A stretch of DNA of 14,773 bases from Elioraea sp964533585 (GCA_964533585.1 CAZHMM010000094.1:1-14773); one strand, 5' to 3'. Positions 1-6,777 are shown, numbered from the stretch's first letter. The notes: generated from the sequence alone by a model not told the origin. Translations and numbers: made by a program.

Positions 1-1
1 C

Positions 2-100
2 GTGCCGCCGCGCGACATCCCTGAACCCGGTTCGGTGGCGTTGCTGCTGGCGGGGCTCCGGACGCTGGGCCTCGCCCGCCGGAGGCGCGCGCCCGGCTGA
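2..100 (+). CDS. PEP-CTERM sorting-domain protein, C-terminal end only
   Basis: Only the last 32 codons are in the window, read from base 2 and ending in TGA at 98-100. The visible peptide holds an IPEPGS motif, a hydrophobic stretch (VALLLAGLRTLGLA) and a terminal RRRR cluster. That is the three-part architecture of a PEP-CTERM signal, which in known systems is recognised by exosortase (EpsH/XrtA family) and places the protein at the cell envelope or in the biofilm matrix. The functional part of the protein lies upstream, so its role cannot be stated. An Arg-Thr pair interrupts the hydrophobic helix where small or aliphatic residues are usual. No exosortase gene is in the window. The motif assignment is fairly secure; the start is outside the window. 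Confidence 0.8.
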   Translation: MPPRDIPEPGSVALLLAGLRTLGLARRRRAPG

Positions 101-120
101 ACCTGCGGTATGGTCCCGCG

Positions 121-147
121 CCGCCGCTTTGCTACTCTTCGCGGCGG
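121..147 (+). terminator. possible hairpin downstream of the PEP-CTERM gene
   Basis: CCGCCGC at 121-127 is perfectly complementary to GCGGCGG at 141-147, giving a 7-bp GC stem with a 13-base loop. It lies 20 bases after the PEP-CTERM stop and ahead of the next gene. No T-run follows, so intrinsic termination is doubtful. It could equally be chance in GC-rich DNA. Confidence 0.25.
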
Positions 148-209
148 AACGTCAGCGGGAGACGACGCATGCGGCACCGGGCCCTCGCAGCGCGCGGAAC
201 GACGCGGCC

Positions 210-650
210 ATGACGCTGCCGCCCGGAGTGCCGCCGCCGGCGCTGATGGAGGACGCGGTGCTGGGCGCCAACCAGGCGTTCTACGAGGCGTTCAACGCGC
301 GCGACCCGGCGGCGATGGAGGCGCTGTGGTCGCAGGAGGGGCCGGTGGCCTGCATCCATCCGGGTTGGAACCCGATGACCTCGCGCGAGGAGATCGTTGC
401 CGCCTGGACCGCAATCCTCGCCAATCCGGAGGCGCCGGAGATCACCTGCGAGGACCCGGAGGTGATGCTGCACGGCGAGATCGCCTTCGTGATCTGCCAC
501 GAACGGGTCGGCGGGGCGTTGCTCGCCTGCACCAACGGCTTCCGGCTGGAGGACGGGGTGTGGCGCATGGTGCTGCACCAGGCGGGACCGGTCGGCGAGG
601 AGCCGACGCAGCGGTCGCCGGTCGCAACGCGCTCGCGCCGCATCCACTGA
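210..650 (+). CDS. SnoaL-like / NTF2-fold small protein
   Basis: A 146-residue protein with the cone-shaped SnoaL/NTF2 fold pattern. An N-terminal helix (about residues 14-41, with NQAFYEAFNARD) is followed by CIHPGWNPM (48-56), a SREEIVAAW helix (58-66), strands around 90-112 and a closing GVWRMVLHQAGP (116-127). The CIHPGW and HQAGP segments are characteristic of a family usually named nuclear transport factor 2 family or DUF4440-like, whose members are mostly of unknown substrate. No catalytic claim is made. The ATG at 210 is preferred because homologous sequence begins here and the region before it looks like noncoding frame extension; an upstream ATG at 129 and an internal one at 246 are alternatives. 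The Shine-Dalgarno is weak. It is convergent with the CHAP gene. Confidence 0.8.
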   Translation: MTLPPGVPPPALMEDAVLGANQAFYEAFNARDPAAMEALWSQEGPVACIHPGWNPMTSREEIVAAWTAILANPEAPEITCEDPEVMLHGEIAFVICHERVGGALLACTNGFRLEDGVWRMVLHQAGPVGEEPTQRSPVATRSRRIH

Positions 651-662
651 GGCAGAGAAGCG

Positions 663-684
663 GGCGCGGCGGTGCTGCCGCGCC
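663..684. terminator. possible bidirectional terminator hairpin between convergent genes
   Basis: An 8-bp perfect GC stem (GGCGCGGC at 663-670 with GCCGCGCC at 677-684) and a 6-base loop sit in the 54-base gap between the stops of the SnoaL gene (650) and the CHAP gene (705). The location fits a shared terminator. There is no T-run on either side, so it would be a weak or factor-assisted terminator. Confidence 0.4.
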
Positions 685-704
685 GAGCCCGGGATCGGTC
701 CGGC

Positions 705-1499
705 TCAGCGCAGCGAGCGGTTCGGCGCACCCCACATCAGCGTGTCGTCGCCGAAATCGCGCACCAGCGCCTGGCGCTCGGCGGCGACCGGAGCCGCACG
801 GGCGGCTGTCGGCGCCGGCGTGCTGGTGGCCTCGGCCAGTTCGACCAGGTCGCGCGCATCGAGGCCGGCGCCGGGCTGGCCGACATAGGCGGGCGGGCGG
901 GCGGCGGCGGCGGCGGCGCGGGCATTCAGGCGCGCGACCGCCGGGGAGAGGTCGGAGGAGTGCGTCGCGGCGAGCACGGTCTGCGACGCGGGGCGCGGAT
1001 AGATGAAGCCCCAGGTCGCGTAGATCCGGCCATAGCCCGAGCCGCGGCCGTGAATCTCGACGCGCACCGAGGTCCAGTCGTTGTTGGGCGAGGCGTCGAT
1101 CACCGAGACGTTGCGCGCGACCCGCCCCTTGGGCACGCCCGGGCCGGGCCAGTTGGCGTGGTCCACCAGGATTTCGCGCGCCGAGACGATCTGGCTGACC
1201 ACCGAGACGTGGCCGAGCCGCATCGCGCCGGAGGGCTTGAAGTTCAGCACCGAGCCGACCTCCGGCCGGCTGCCGCGCTCGTAGCGGCCCTCGGCCTGCG
1301 CCCACCAGGTGCGGGCATTGCCGACGATGTCGATGCCGGAGAGGTGACGCGCGAACGGGACGCATTGCAGGCCGATCGGCGCAGCCCGGGCGACCTGCTG
1401 GCGATTGGCCTGGGCGTCCGCACTCGAAATCGGGACCGTCGCGACGAGCAGGGAGGCGAGCACAAGAACGCCCCGGAGGCCGCAACGATTCACGCGCAT
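705..1499 (-). CDS. exported CHAP-domain protein (putative peptidoglycan amidase)
   Basis: A 264-residue protein. A cleavable signal peptide is likely: basic N-terminus (MRVNR), hydrophobic core about residues 8-22, and an ADAQA-type cleavage region near 27-31. The CHAP domain follows, with the catalytic Cys46 in QCVPFAR, His97 in GHVSVV and a downstream DHANW at 113-117 that holds the usual third catalytic position. CHAP enzymes are cysteine peptidases or amidases that cut peptidoglycan cross-bridges or glutathionylspermidine; export points to the cell wall. After about residue 185 the sequence turns Ala/Pro-rich and low-complexity, then ends in a short charged tail. The start is well supported: a GGGAGAGG Shine-Dalgarno lies just upstream on the minus strand. 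It stands alone, with a 248-base gap before the RidA-family gene. Substrate is inferred from the family only. Confidence 0.85.
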   Translation of the reverse strand: MRVNRCGLRGVLVLASLLVATVPISSADAQANRQQVARAAPIGLQCVPFARHLSGIDIVGNARTWWAQAEGRYERGSRPEVGSVLNFKPSGAMRLGHVSVVSQIVSAREILVDHANWPGPGVPKGRVARNVSVIDASPNNDWTSVRVEIHGRGSGYGRIYATWGFIYPRPASQTVLAATHSSDLSPAVARLNARAAAAAARPPAYVGQPGAGLDARDLVELAEATSTPAPTAARAAPVAAERQALVRDFGDDTLMWGAPNRSLR

Positions 1500-1656
1500 G
1501 GCTGATCCTCTCCCGAGTTATAGCGAGCGGGGGAGAGAAGGCCGCGCCCGGCGCGATCAGGCAACCGTCCGCGGTGCCCGCCACTGTATTGCCCCATTGT
1601 TTCCCGTGTTTCGGCTGTGGACATACGACTGAAATAAGATGGAAATCCTATAACGG

Positions 1657-1676
1657 TGTATTTCGCTGTGTTTCGC
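1657..1676. repeat. two tandem 10-bp near-identical repeats in an AT-rich patch
   Basis: TGTATTTCGC (1657-1666) is followed immediately by TGTGTTTCGC (1667-1676), 9 of 10 bases identical. A second, looser pair of TGTTTC units occurs at 1598-1606 and 1607-1615. Both lie in a patch (about 1596-1675) much richer in A and T than the surroundings, upstream of the CHAP gene and downstream of the RidA-family terminator. They could be protein-binding sites in the CHAP promoter region or a relic of an insertion site. I could not find a convincing -35/-10 pair for the CHAP gene here. Confidence 0.55.
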
Positions 1677-1696
1677 CCGTTCGCCGAGTCGCAACG

Positions 1697-1726
1697 AAAA
1701 ACCCCCGCCGGCGGCCGGCGGGGGTT
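1697..1726 (-). terminator. strong Rho-independent terminator of the RidA-family gene
   Basis: Reading the minus strand, AACCCCCGCCGG (1726-1715) pairs perfectly with the segment at 1711-1700 across a 3-base loop (1712-1714). The 12-bp stem is followed by T residues that end at 1697. The stem starts 22 bases after the RidA-family stop codon. This is the only textbook intrinsic terminator in the window. Confidence 0.92.
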
Positions 1727-1747
1727 CGATGGCGTCGCGTCGGGCGG

Positions 1748-2098
1748 CTACTTGCAGGCGACCACCATGATCTCGACCAGCATGTTCGGCGTGGCGAGCT
1801 TGGACTCGACGCAGGCGCGCGCCGGCGCCATGCCCGGCGGAAGCCACGGCGTCCAGACCTCGTTCATGGCGTCACGCAGCGTGATGTCGGAGAGCCAGAT
1901 CTGGGCCGACAGCAGCCGTGTCTTGTCCGTGCCCCGCTCCTCGAGCAGCGCGTCGATCTGGTTCAGCACGTCCTGGGTCTGACCCTTGATGTCCTTCGAC
2001 GTGTCCTTGGCGGTCACGCCGCGCAGGAACACGAAGCCGTGGTAGTCGACGGCATCCGAGTAGATCTTGCCCGAGTTCACGCGGTCGATCCGGCTCAT
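1748..2098 (-). CDS. RidA/YjgF/YER057c family protein
   Basis: A 116-residue single-domain protein of the usual Rid length. It has the family's N-terminal strand region (VNSGKIYSDAVDYHGFVFLRG), the central helix (QTQDVLNQIDALLEERG, about 40-56) and the C-terminal PARAC...VEIMVVA segment. Arg94 in PARAC matches the conserved arginine that binds carboxylate in active Rid deaminases, and Glu109 in VEI follows at the expected spacing. Archetypal RidA hydrolyses reactive enamine/imine intermediates from PLP enzymes in the cytosol; whether this paralogue does so is inferred. The divergence of its N-terminal motif from classic RidA is why no symbol is given. The start has a strong GGGGAGAGGG Shine-Dalgarno. 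It has its own candidate promoter and a strong terminator, so it is probably a separate unit from the genes upstream. Confidence 0.9.
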   Translation of the reverse strand: MSRIDRVNSGKIYSDAVDYHGFVFLRGVTAKDTSKDIKGQTQDVLNQIDALLEERGTDKTRLLSAQIWLSDITLRDAMNEVWTPWLPPGMAPARACVESKLATPNMLVEIMVVACK

Positions 2099-2135
2099 GC
2101 GCCCTCTCCCCTCATTGGTTGATGGAACGGGGCGG

Positions 2136-2163
2136 AGTGTAGAGCCGGCGGCCGGGCGGGCAA
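2136..2163 (-). promoter_or_regulatory. candidate sigma70-type promoter of the RidA-family gene
   Basis: On the minus strand, TTGCCC (2163-2158) and TACACT (2141-2136) are separated by 16 bases. Each matches the TTGACA/TATAAT consensus at 4 of 6 positions. Transcription would begin near 2129, giving a leader of about 30 bases that includes the strong Shine-Dalgarno. It sits between the stop of the small-cysteine gene (2173) and the RidA-family start (2098). Confidence 0.45.
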
Positions 2164-2172
2164 CCGGGGGTG

Positions 2173-2460
2173 TCAGAAGCGCGGCGGCTCGGACGCGGCG
2201 GCGGTGACGACGCAGCGGCAGAACGGGCAGACCGACAGCCGCTCCACGGCGTCGGCCACGTCCGGCGGCGGGTCGCGGCCCTCAAGGAGGGCAGCGATCT
2301 CGGCGCGGAGCTCGTCGTGGACCGGCGAGCGGGCGCAGGCGGCATTGGCCGACCAGTCCGCGGCGGACGGGGCATCCAGCGGCTCGACCCGGAAGGCGCG
2401 CGCGGGTGCTGCGACCGCAGCGGTGGCGAATAGGCCGAGCAGGGCGCGGCGTGTGCTCAT
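2173..2460 (-). CDS. small exported four-cysteine protein of unknown function
   Basis: A 95-residue protein that I do not recognise. The N-terminus (MSTRRALLGLFATAAVAA) is a signal peptide with an SxRR start resembling a minimal Tat motif, and a probable cleavage after APARA (about residue 22). The mature part would be about 73 residues, with an acidic helix (VHDELRAEIAALLEG, 47-61) and a C-terminal CPFCRC (78-83). Cys42, Cys78, Cys81 and Cys83 are the four cysteines, an arrangement that could bind a metal or form disulfides in the periplasm. The ATG at 2460 is chosen because the signal peptide begins there; an upstream ATG at 2502 adds only a basic leader overlapping the previous gene. It follows the Gfo/Idh stop by 38 bases on the same strand and is probably co-transcribed. 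Confidence 0.7.
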   Translation of the reverse strand: MSTRRALLGLFATAAVAAPARAFRVEPLDAPSAADWSANAACARSPVHDELRAEIAALLEGRDPPPDVADAVERLSVCPFCRCVVTAAASEPPRF

Positions 2461-2498
2461 GGCTGCCAGTCTAGCCCGTGGCCGCCGCGCCCCGCACG

Positions 2499-3473
2499 TC
2501 ACGGCACGGCGATCCAGCCCGGGCTGCGCGCGCCCTTCGCCACCGCCTCGAACATCGCCGCGGAGTGCACGGCCTCGTCGAGCGTCAGCGGATAGGCCGG
2601 CCCGCCGGCGCAGGCGGCGGCAAAGGCTTCGAGCTCGGCGCGCTCGACATTCGTGGGCTCGAACGTGATGTGCTCGTGCTTCTGGCCCTCGCGGCCGACC
2701 ACCAGCTTGTCAGTGCCCCACATCTCGACCCAGGCGTCCGAGCCGAACACCTGCACCCGCCAGAGCCGCGGCACGGCGGCCAGCGTGGTCAGCGAGCCGG
2801 TGACGCCGCTCTTGAACCGCACCAGCGCGGCGGTCGTGTCGTCGAGCCCGTTGGTGGCGACGCGCGCGTGGCTGACCACCGACACCTCGGCCATCGGCCC
2901 GCACAGGTTCTGGAACATGTCGAGCATGTGGATGCCCATGCCGGCGAGCCCGCCGGCCGGGCTCTCGGAGGGATCGGCGCGCCACATGCCGGGCTTGTAG
3001 CCGAGCGCCCCGGGGCCGGAGATGTTGCCCTCGATGTGGCACAGCGTGCCGAGCGTGCCCTCGGCGAGCATCTGCTTCATCCGCGCGACCGCGGGCTGGA
3101 AGCGGCGGTTGTGGCCGAGCGCCATCACCACGCCGGCGCGGCGCACGGCCGCGACCGCCTGCTCGGCGGAAGCCTTGGTGAGCGTGAACGGCTTCTCGAT
3201 GAAGATCTGCTTGCCGGCGGCGGCGGCCGCGATCACCTGCTCGGCGTGCTGGGAGTGCGGGGTCGCCAGCACCACCGCCTTCACGGCGGGATCGGCGAGC
3301 ACCGCCGCGTAGCCGTCCAGCATCCGGATGCCCTGGGCCTTGGCCCACCCGGCGGCCTTGTCGGGGCTGCGCGTGCAGCCGGCGACGAAGCGGATCGCCT
3401 CCGACCTGCCCTGCACGCTCTCCACCAGCACCCGGCCCCAGCGGCCCATCCCCACGATCGCGGCGTCGATCAT
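2499..3473 (-). CDS. Gfo/Idh/MocA family NAD(P)-dependent oxidoreductase
   Basis: A 324-residue protein of typical length for the family. The N-terminal Rossmann domain carries GMGRWG (8-13). The family EKP motif is at 93-95 (FIEKPFTL), with its lysine expected to be catalytic. NRR at 122-124 and GIHMLDMF (180-187) match the substrate-domain motif whose His acts near the cofactor. Such enzymes usually oxidise or reduce a hydroxyl or keto group of sugars, inositols or related polyols in the cytosol. The substrate cannot be read from the sequence. Its ATG directly abuts the MFS stop codon (TGA then ATG, no gap) and a GGGAGG Shine-Dalgarno lies inside the MFS 3' end, so the two are surely co-transcribed and probably translationally coupled. 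This suggests the enzyme and the exporter handle related compounds. Confidence 0.92.
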   Translation of the reverse strand: MIDAAIVGMGRWGRVLVESVQGRSEAIRFVAGCTRSPDKAAGWAKAQGIRMLDGYAAVLADPAVKAVVLATPHSQHAEQVIAAAAAGKQIFIEKPFTLTKASAEQAVAAVRRAGVVMALGHNRRFQPAVARMKQMLAEGTLGTLCHIEGNISGPGALGYKPGMWRADPSESPAGGLAGMGIHMLDMFQNLCGPMAEVSVVSHARVATNGLDDTTAALVRFKSGVTGSLTTLAAVPRLWRVQVFGSDAWVEMWGTDKLVVGREGQKHEHITFEPTNVERAELEAFAAACAGGPAYPLTLDEAVHSAAMFEAVAKGARSPGWIAVP

Positions 3474-4763
3474 TCAGATCCCTCCCTTCTCCGCAGGCGG
3501 AGGCGGCTTGGGGCCGATCCCCCGCTCCATCACCACGGCCACACGGCGCTGGCGCCGCATGCCCCACCACCACACCGGCAGGCAGAACGCCGAGGCGCAG
3601 GCCACCGCCAGTCGCAGCCCGATCGCTTCGGCGAGCGCGCCCAGGCCCAACGCCCCCACCGCCGGACAGGCGCGGATGATCAGCCCCCAGAGCGACAGCA
3701 CCCGCCCGCGCATCGCCCGGTCGGCCGCGCCCTGCACCAGCGTCTGGATCGCCACCCCGTGCACGATTTGCGCCGCGGCCGCAATGGCCGCGCCGAGCAG
3801 ACCGATCTCGAAGATGGGGGTGGCAACGAACAGGAACCCGCCGATCGCCATCACGAAGCCCGCACCGATGCCGATCAGCGTCAGCCCCCGCGTGCCGCCG
3901 CGGGCGGCGAGCAGCGTGCCGGCGACCAGCGCGCCGGCACCCGTCACCGAGGCGAGCATCGCCAGCCCCGGCGCGCCACGCTGGAACACCGCATCGGCGA
4001 AGGCGGGCAGCAGTTCGAGGAAGGGGCGCGCGAACACCCCCATCAGCGCGGCGAACAGCAGCAGCGGGCCGATGCCGCGATGGCGCGCGGCATACCGGAA
4101 CCCGTCCAGCGTCTCGGCGCGCAAGGACCGCGTCGGCGCGTGGCCGAGGCGTTCGGAGGGGGCGATCTGGAGCAGCAGCAGCGAGAGCGAGGCGATCAGA
4201 TAGGAGGCGCAGTTCACCAGGATCGCCGGCGCCACGCCCGCCCAGACGATGATCGCGCCGGAGATCGCCGGGCCGGTGAAGCGCGCGACGTTGAAGGTGA
4301 GCGAGTTGAGTGCGACCGCGGCGGGCAGATCCTCGCGCGGCACCAGCGCCGGGATCAGCGTCTGCCGCGCCGGCTGGGTGAAGGAGTTGGAGACGCCGAC
4401 CACGAGTTCGAGCACCAACAGGAGTTCGATCGTGATCAGATTGGTCAGGACCAGGATGCCGAGCGTCAGCGACTGCAATGCGGTCACGCTCTGCGCCGCC
4501 ATGGTGAGGCGGATGCGGTCGGTGCGGTCGGCGACCGCCCCGGCGATCGGCGCCGCGATCACGGCCGGGGCAAGGTCGCAGAACACAACGAGGCCCAGCC
4601 AGAACGGCGAGTAGGTGAGCTCCCAGGCGAGCCAGCCGACGGCGATGCGCTGAATCCACATCCCCGTCCAGGCAAGCAGGCTGCCCGCATAGAACACGCG
4701 GCCATTGCGGCGGCTCAGGGTTCGGCCAAGGGAGCGGAGTCCCGCGGGGGCGCGCAGCGGCAT
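3474..4763 (-). CDS. MFS transporter, MFS_3 / EntS-like exporter class
   Basis: A 429-residue integral membrane protein with about 12 hydrophobic segments. The opening (GRVFYAGSLLAWTGMWIQRI) and the SPFWLGLVVF segment, followed by the motif-A loop GAVADRTDRIRL (about 75-86), match the MFS_3 group that includes the enterobactin exporter EntS and macrolide-type efflux proteins. The expected role is proton-driven export of a small molecule across the inner membrane. The substrate is unknown. The ATG at 4763 is preferred; a TTG at 4802 would add 13 residues but has no good Shine-Dalgarno. The best GGGAGGGGG run lies about 17 bases before the ATG, further than ideal, so the start is somewhat uncertain. 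It is first of a minus-strand unit with the Gfo/Idh gene and the small four-cysteine gene, and is divergent from the BCCT transporter. Confidence 0.88.
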   Translation of the reverse strand: MPLRAPAGLRSLGRTLSRRNGRVFYAGSLLAWTGMWIQRIAVGWLAWELTYSPFWLGLVVFCDLAPAVIAAPIAGAVADRTDRIRLTMAAQSVTALQSLTLGILVLTNLITIELLLVLELVVGVSNSFTQPARQTLIPALVPREDLPAAVALNSLTFNVARFTGPAISGAIIVWAGVAPAILVNCASYLIASLSLLLLQIAPSERLGHAPTRSLRAETLDGFRYAARHRGIGPLLLFAALMGVFARPFLELLPAFADAVFQRGAPGLAMLASVTGAGALVAGTLLAARGGTRGLTLIGIGAGFVMAIGGFLFVATPIFEIGLLGAAIAAAAQIVHGVAIQTLVQGAADRAMRGRVLSLWGLIIRACPAVGALGLGALAEAIGLRLAVACASAFCLPVWWWGMRRQRRVAVVMERGIGPKPPPPAEKGGI

Positions 4764-5133
4764 GGGCGGCGTGACTGTCGCCCCCTCCCGGAGCGCGCAC
4801 AAGGCCGAGGCAGGCAGGGGAGACGCGCCTGCAAAGCGGCCTGCGCATCCCGCGCGCTGTCAGGTCACGGTGCACCGGACGGCCCTGGTCGACCGAGCCC
4901 AGCGCCCGATCAGGGGTTCCATCGCCGGAGATGAAGAGTTACAATTTTGTGAGAAAAAGAGCCATCGCCCTCACGACTCGGCCGAACACCGCCTTGGCAT
5001 GCCGAGACCCGACCCTGAGCAGTGGCGGGAAACCTGGGCGCGACACCACAGCTTCGCCGGCGGATGCGCCCGCATCGAGCCGGGACGTTGCGCCGGCCTG
5101 GCCGCGCGGCGACAGACCTCATGGAGGCCCGCA
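4764..5133. other. 370-base divergent intergenic region between MFS and BCCT genes
   Basis: This stretch holds no gene I can support. It must contain the promoters of the MFS unit (minus) and the BCCT gene (plus). Most of it is GC-rich, but 4929-4965 is AT-rich. CTCGGC at 4977-4982 is complementary to GCCGAG at 5001-5006 and could form a leader hairpin with an 18-base loop upstream of the BCCT gene. A 68-codon plus-strand frame beginning at 4931 overlaps the BCCT start and lacks any protein-like composition. No clear minus-strand promoter for the MFS gene was found. Confidence 0.6.
4917..4945 (+). promoter_or_regulatory. weak candidate promoter of the BCCT gene
   Basis: TACAAT at 4940-4945 matches the TATAAT -10 box at 5 of 6 bases and lies in the only AT-rich patch of the region. 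The -35 position (TTCCAT at 4917-4922, 17-base spacer) is poor, so activator help would be needed if it is used. It implies a leader of roughly 180 bases. Confidence 0.35.
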
Positions 5134-6777
5134 ATGACCGAGGCGACCGAGCATCTGACCGACACCGGCCTGCCGGCGCCCGAGGGTGACGCCACGCCGA
5201 TCGAGACCGCCTACGCGGTCGGCCAGGACAACATCACGCCGAAGCTCGGACCCTTCGCGCTCAACATCCACAACCCCGTCTTCGCGGTCTCGGGGCTGAC
5301 GGTGGTTGCCTTCACCTTCCTCACGCTCGCGTTCCAGGCTGACGTCGGGCCGCTGTTCACCGGGCTGCGCGACTGGCTGGTCGCGTCCCTCGACTGGTTC
5401 TTCCTCTCGGCGGCCAACGTCTTCGTCCTCGTCTGTGTCGCCCTCATCGCCTCGCCGCTCGGGCGGGTGCGGATCGGCGGCACCGCGGCCACGCCCGACT
5501 ACGGCTATGCGAGCTGGCTGGCGATGCTGTTCGCCGCCGGCATGGGGATCGGGCTCGTCTTCTTCGGCGTCGCCGAGCCGATCTCGCACTATGACAGCGC
5601 CTTCGGCGGCACTGCGGTCGAGGGCGGCGTGCGCACCGACTGGGCGCCGCTCGGCGCGGCTGCCGGTGATCCGCAGGCGGCCCGCGCGCTGGGGATGGCG
5701 GCGACGATCTTCCACTGGGGCCTGCACCCCTGGGCGATCTACGCGATCGTCGGTCTGGCGCTCGCGGTATTCGCCTACAACAAGGGCCTGCCGCTGACCA
5801 TGCGCTCGGCCTTCTATCCCCTGCTCGGCGAGCGGGTCTGGGGCTGGCCCGGCCACGTGATCGATACGCTCGCCGTGTTCGCCACCCTGTTCGGGCTCGC
5901 CACCTCGCTGGGCCTCGGCGCGCAGCAGGCCAATGCCGGGCTCGCCTTCCTGTTCGGCATCCCCGACGGCGACGCGACCAAGGTGATCCTGATCATCGCC
6001 ATCACGCTGATCGCGATCGGCTCGGTGCTGCGCGGCATCGAGGGCGGCGTGAAGAAGCTCTCCGAGCTCAACATGCTGCTCGCCGGCGCGCTCGTGCTGT
6101 TCGTCGTCCTCGCCGGACCGACGCTGGCGATCCTGACCGGCTTCGTCACCAATCTCGGCGCCTACGCCTCCGAGCTGGTCGCGCTCTCCATGCCCTTCGG
6201 GCGCGACGACGACAATTTCCGCCAGGGCTGGACCGCGTTCTACTGGGCCTGGTGGATCTCCTGGTCGCCCTTCGTCGGCATGTTCATCGCCCGCGTAAGC
6301 CGTGGGCGGACGGTGCGCGAGTTCATCATCGCCGTGCTGCTGATCCCCTCGCTCGTCTCGGTGTTCTGGATGACCACCTTCGGCGGTACCGCGATCAGCC
6401 AGATCATCGATCAGGGCATCAGCGCGGCCGCCGACGCACCGCTGGAGCTCAAGCTGTTCGCGATGCTGCAGCACCTGCCGCTGACCGCGATCACGTCGGC
6501 GGTCGGCATCGTGCTGGTGGTGGTGTTCTTCATCACCTCGTCCGACTCCGGCAGCCTGGTGATCGACACCATCACCGCCGGCGGCAAGGTGGATGCGCCG
6601 AAGAGCCAGCGCGTGTTCTGGTGCAGCTTCGAGGGGCTGGTGGCGATCGCGCTGCTGCTCGGCGGCGGGCTTGTGGCCTTGCAGGCGATGGCGGTCTCGA
6701 CCGGCTTCCCGTTCACGATCGTGCTGCTGCTCGCCTGCATCTCGCTCGTGAAGGGGCTGGCGGACGAGCCGCGCTGA
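5134..6777 (+). CDS. BCCT family transporter (betaine/choline/carnitine class)
   Basis: A 547-residue membrane protein with the full BCCT signature. The glycine stretch GMGIG is at 136-140, followed by FFGVAEPISHY. FHWGLHPWAIY (193-203) carries the aromatic residues Trp195, Trp200 and Tyr203 of the substrate cage. The TM8 signature YWAWWISWSPF is at 370-380, followed by GMFIARVSRGRTVREF, and SDSGSLVIDT at 470-479. GMGIG is the form found in sodium-coupled members such as BetP, whereas CaiT-type antiporters differ here. It should import a quaternary amine or related compatible solute across the inner membrane; which one is inference. The C-terminal tail after the last helix is only a few residues, so the long osmosensing tail of BetP is absent. 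The start at 5134 is favoured by an ATGGAGG Shine-Dalgarno at 5121-5127. It converges on the rhodanese gene with 6 bases between stops. Confidence 0.93.
   Translation: MTEATEHLTDTGLPAPEGDATPIETAYAVGQDNITPKLGPFALNIHNPVFAVSGLTVVAFTFLTLAFQADVGPLFTGLRDWLVASLDWFFLSAANVFVLVCVALIASPLGRVRIGGTAATPDYGYASWLAMLFAAGMGIGLVFFGVAEPISHYDSAFGGTAVEGGVRTDWAPLGAAAGDPQAARALGMAATIFHWGLHPWAIYAIVGLALAVFAYNKGLPLTMRSAFYPLLGERVWGWPGHVIDTLAVFATLFGLATSLGLGAQQANAGLAFLFGIPDGDATKVILIIAITLIAIGSVLRGIEGGVKKLSELNMLLAGALVLFVVLAGPTLAILTGFVTNLGAYASELVALSMPFGRDDDNFRQGWTAFYWAWWISWSPFVGMFIARVSRGRTVREFIIAVLLIPSLVSVFWMTTFGGTAISQIIDQGISAAADAPLELKLFAMLQHLPLTAITSAVGIVLVVVFFITSSDSGSLVIDTITAGGKVDAPKSQRVFWCSFEGLVAIALLLGGGLVALQAMAVSTGFPFTIVLLLACISLVKGLADEPR

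Noticed and set aside
2173..2460. Resemblance of the small Cys protein to CcmH (LRxEIxxLL helix plus CxxC)
   Set aside because: In CcmH the CxxC precedes that helix; here the order is reversed and the protein is too short, so I do not assign it to cytochrome c maturation.
4764..4802. Longer MFS protein starting at a TTG at 4802
   Set aside because: No Shine-Dalgarno before the TTG and the extra residues are not hydrophobic or conserved-looking; ATG at 4763 is simpler.
2478..4934. Long plus-strand open frame across the Gfo/Idh and MFS genes
   Set aside because: The minus-strand genes have clear family motifs and junctions; the plus frame is a low-information GC shadow.
4931..5137. Possible 68-residue leader peptide before the BCCT gene
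   Set aside because: No Shine-Dalgarno of note, Pro/Ala/Arg-rich noncoding-like composition, and it overlaps the true BCCT start.
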